Positions 52,149 to 54,844 of a DNA stretch of 54,844 bases are shown in pieces. The translations under genes were made by a program, and so were the position numbers. Below the pieces are notes generated by a model that searched no databases, had not been told where the DNA came from, and worked only from the letters and a program-made list of their open reading frames with translations. Within the stretch, counting starts at the first letter, position 1; the number at the start of each line of letters is the position of its first letter. The DNA is from Phycisphaerae bacterium (GTDB lineage Bacteria; Planctomycetota; Phycisphaerae; Phycisphaerales; SM1A02), in assembly GCA_002683195.1 (NCBI GenBank), contig NYSW01000109.1, positions 1-54,844 on the forward strand, written 5' to 3'.

Positions 52149-54844
52149 ATGAACAAGACGATCGCTGCCGTGATGGCCGCATTCATTTGCTGTGGCGCCC
52201 TGGCGACCACTTCTCCGGGATCGACCGGCCCGAAGAGTGAGTCCCCGTGGCAGCACGACGACGGCACCGTCGAATTCAAGGGTCAGAAGTTCAGTGGCTG
52301 GAAGGCTCTTCATGCTTCCCGACTCTTCAATCCTCTGGACAAGTGTCTCGCGCCTGATCCTGATCTTCAGAACGATGGAGGGAATCCGATCGGCCAGCTC
52401 CGTGGCGTCGATCCGGGTGATTGCGCCTACACCTCCACGACCATCGACCCGGCCTACGATCCGTCGCTCGACACTTATCAGATCAGGTGCGTGGTCCATG
52501 TGATCCGGAATGACACGGGAACGCTTGGGAATATTGCACCGGACAAGGTCGCCAGTGGTATTCGAATCCTCAACGAGGACTTCAACGCCCTGCTTGGAAC
52601 GCCGGGTCAACCCGGAACTCTGGCCAACATCGAATTCGTTCTGGCCGACGTCGACCCCGACGGGAATCCGACCAACGGGATCACCTATTCGGACAACACC
52701 ACCTGGTACAACGATGGTGGCAATTACTGGAACTCGCTCAACTGGGACCCGAACCGCTACCTGAACATCTACACGACCACCGCCAGCGGCGCCCTCGGCT
52801 ACGTTTCGGGGTTCCCCTCCGAGGCGGGCTTTCCGGGAAGCACGGAAGACCGCGTGGTGGTCCTCTGGGAGTGTTACGGCGACGATGCGCCGTATGGAGC
52901 GCCCTTCAACCTCGGCCGCACACTCACCCACGAGGTCGGTCACTATCTCGGACTCTTCCACACCTTCCAGGGTGGATGCAGTGACAGTGCCTGCTACACC
53001 AGTGGCGACCTGATCTGCGACACCAACGCGGAAAGTGGTCCGAACTTCGGTTGTGGAACCGGATCGACCTGCGGTTCGCCGGATCCGACCGACAACTACA
53101 TGGACTATTCGGACGATGCCTGCATGAACAAGTTCACCCCCGAGCAGGTGAACCGGATGCGGTGTTCGATGTTGAACTACCGACCTCTCATCTTTGAGGA
53201 GGGTGGTAGCTGCTCCAACGGCGATCCTGGATTCAGCTCGGCCGCGGTCCAGCCCGATACGGTCGTTTCGGTCGTCCTCGATGATTGTGATCTCGATCTC
53301 GATGATTCGACGGTCGAGACCGCCGAAGTCCGCGTGTACAGCGACTTCGACCTGACTGGATTCACGCTGACTCTGCTTGAGGACGCGGTGGATGCCGGAA
53401 CCTTCTCGGGTTCCATCGAGTTGACGTCCAACCAGGGATTCAACGGCGTATTCCTCTTCGCACCCGAAGGTTCATCGGTCTACGTCGAATATCTCGACGC
53501 CGCCGACGCCGATGGAAACACGGATGTTCTGGTCACCGGTGAATCAACGGTCGACGGCACGGTGGAGGCGCCGAGCATTCAACTCGCCGACTTCGGGGCC
53601 AGCACCGCGACGGTGTTGATCTCCGGTTCCGAATCACTCAGCGCCACGGTCCGATTCGGAACGTCCTGCGGTTCGCTCACCGAGACCGCCGGTCCCTCGG
53701 GATTCTCGCTGGATGGCGAGATCGACCTCGAAGGCCTGGTGGATGGGGTGTTCTATTCGTACGTGGTCGAGGTCGAGGACGAAGCCGGAAACCAGGCGAC
53801 CTATCCGGAGAGTGGTTGCTACGAATTCGAGTTCGAGGCACTTCCCTTCTTCGCCGAGCAGTTCACCAGCGGATTCGATCTCGGGAACACCTCGCTCCGG
53901 TTCGTCAACGTCGGTGGTTCCGATGGATACGCCGGGTGTGCCGAGCCGATTTCATCGCTGCCGATCGATCCCGCGGGAGGCTCGAGCCTGTCACTGGGTG
54001 ATGATGCGGCCGCCTCGGTGACCATTCCATTCTCGTTCGAGTTCTACGGGCAGTCGTATTCGAGTGTGAACGTGGTGAGCAACGGCTACCTGGTCTTTGG
54101 TGGCAGTGACACCTCGTACGAGGAGTCCTTCGAGAACCACTTCTCGTTCACCAGGATTTCCGCACTGTTCGACGACCTCAACCCTTCCGCGGCGGGGGAT
54201 GTGTCCTATCGCGTCAGTGGCAGCTCGCTCGCCATCACCTGGTCGGGCGTTCCTGAATACAACACCTCGAATTCGAACACCTTCCAGGTGGTTCTCGAAG
54301 CGAGCGGTGACGTCACCATCGCATGGCTCGAAATCGGAGTCTCGGATGCCGTGGTCGGTCTCTCCGACGGCGGCGGTCTTGATTCCACCTTTGAAGCGGC
54401 CGACCTCTCGGCCAGTGCGGCGGGTTGCCTCCCGAGGCCGCCGTCGGTGTCGGATGCGTCCTACACCACCCAGCCCGGAAGTCCGGTCGACATCGTCCTC
54501 TCTGCGAGTGACGACGGCACTCCGGGACCACTGACCATCGACATTCGGTCGCTTCCCTCCAACGGAATCCTTCGGGATCTCGGTGATGGTTCCATCATCT
54601 CCGCAGTGCCCCACGTCCTTTCCTCCGTCGCGCCGCCGCAGGTTCGATTCGAACCTTCAGGATCGAGCGAATTCTCGACCTCCTTCCTTTACGGTGCAGA
54701 TGATGGTGGCCGGGCTCCGAATGGCGGATCGTCGCCCGACGCGACGGTCACGATCGTGGTGTCGAGTGGTCCGCAGGCATTGATCGCATGGGACATGGAC
54801 ACGAATCCCGGCTGGTCGCTGGAAGGCGCCTGGTCATGGGGTTC
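52149..54844 (+). CDS. Large secreted M43-type (pappalysin-like) metalloprotease, cut by window edge
   Basis: An open frame of 898 codons without a stop runs off the right edge. It starts with a signal peptide (KTIAAVMAAFICCGALA). The protease domain (about 100-345) has the extended zinc motif HEVGHYLGLFH (His261, Glu262, His265, His271) and the Met-turn NYMDYSDDACM (Met318) with several Cys, as in M43 cytophagalysins. Beyond it lie Ig- or FN3-like segments (about 375-560) and a domain containing FSFEFYGQSYSSVNVVSNGY (about 620-760). Further beta-rich repeats follow. Such proteins degrade extracellular protein. The C-terminal anchor or sorting signal, if any, is beyond the window. Confidence 0.85.
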   Translation, partial: MNKTIAAVMAAFICCGALATTSPGSTGPKSESPWQHDDGTVEFKGQKFSGWKALHASRLFNPLDKCLAPDPDLQNDGGNPIGQLRGVDPGDCAYTSTTIDPAYDPSLDTYQIRCVVHVIRNDTGTLGNIAPDKVASGIRILNEDFNALLGTPGQPGTLANIEFVLADVDPDGNPTNGITYSDNTTWYNDGGNYWNSLNWDPNRYLNIYTTTASGALGYVSGFPSEAGFPGSTEDRVVVLWECYGDDAPYGAPFNLGRTLTHEVGHYLGLFHTFQGGCSDSACYTSGDLICDTNAESGPNFGCGTGSTCGSPDPTDNYMDYSDDACMNKFTPEQVNRMRCSMLNYRPLIFEEGGSCSNGDPGFSSAAVQPDTVVSVVLDDCDLDLDDSTVETAEVRVYSDFDLTGFTLTLLEDAVDAGTFSGSIELTSNQGFNGVFLFAPEGSSVYVEYLDAADADGNTDVLVTGESTVDGTVEAPSIQLADFGASTATVLISGSESLSATVRFGTSCGSLTETAGPSGFSLDGEIDLEGLVDGVFYSYVVEVEDEAGNQATYPESGCYEFEFEALPFFAEQFTSGFDLGNTSLRFVNVGGSDGYAGCAEPISSLPIDPAGGSSLSLGDDAAASVTIPFSFEFYGQSYSSVNVVSNGYLVFGGSDTSYEESFENHFSFTRISALFDDLNPSAAGDVSYRVSGSSLAITWSGVPEYNTSNSNTFQVVLEASGDVTIAWLEIGVSDAVVGLSDGGGLDSTFEAADLSASAAGCLPRPPSVSDASYTTQPGSPVDIVLSASDDGTPGPLTIDIRSLPSNGILRDLGDGSIISAVPHVLSSVAPPQVRFEPSGSSEFSTSFLYGADDGGRAPNGGSSPDATVTIVVSSGPQALIAWDMDTNPGWSLEGAWSWG

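Noticed and set aside
1..54844. CRISPR arrays, insertion sequences, prophage or toxin-antitoxin genes
   Set aside because: No repeat-spacer pattern, transposase, integrase or phage structural gene was recognised on either strand.

Overview
The window reads as chromosomal DNA of a GC-rich planctomycete, most likely Phycisphaerae-like. This is inferred from gene families that co-occur in that phylum: a PVC-type dehydrogenase/cytochrome c with HEAT repeats, a DUF1080 protein, a MoxR-DUF58-BatA-VWA-DUF4175 membrane cluster and a secreted squalene-cyclase-like repeat protein. No insertion sequence, CRISPR array, rRNA or tRNA could be supported. Genes are densely packed, many overlap by four bases (ATGA/GTGA), and two convergent pairs share a CTAG as opposite-strand stop codons.

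Region 1 (about 1-10.6 kb, minus strand): a secreted penicillin-acylase-type hydrolase, then a compact histidine operon transcribed right to left: leader peptide and terminator, hisG, hisC-HAD fusion, hisB, hisH, hisF, hisA-hisI-hisE fusion, hisD, and a translationally coupled DinB-family gene. All ten histidine reactions can be assigned to seven proteins if the HAD domain is the missing histidinol-phosphate phosphatase. In front of hisG lies an unannotated 22-codon ORF with five His codons, a hairpin over those codons, and a perfect 8-bp terminator hairpin with a T-rich tail. This has the architecture of a transcription attenuator and is the most interesting feature found.

Region 2 (10.6-28.7 kb): a two-gene unit (SGNH esterase and SLC13-type anion transporter), a porin-like barrel, a DsbB-like protein with a tiny DUF5993-like membrane partner, an M48 protease with a TerB-like tail, a GH35-like glycosidase, a TolC-family lipoprotein, the PVC cytochrome, a DUF1080 protein, an Hpt protein with a response-regulator diguanylate cyclase, and a plant-type RNase Z.

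Region 3 (28.7-31.6 kb): dnaA with a good sigma70-type promoter, followed by a roughly 0.5-kb gene-free region with DnaA-box-like sequences and an A-centred triplet tract, a strong candidate for oriC, and then fpg.

Region 4 (31.7-47.6 kb, plus strand): one long unit of MoxR ATPase, DUF58, BatA-like, VWA, DUF4175, a Q-rich secreted protein, a cyclase-fold repeat protein and an unknown protein, running into recO and an HDOD protein with a degenerate GGDEF domain.

Region 5 (47.6-54.8 kb): an M16 peptidase, lipA, a bidirectional terminator, a secreted protein built from two kinds of tandem repeat (one with an exact 45-residue period), and a large M43-type secreted metalloprotease cut by the window edge. 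Several gene starts have a TANNNT box 6-7 bases before the ATG, suggesting leaderless mRNAs. All calls come from reading the sequence; no database search was run.
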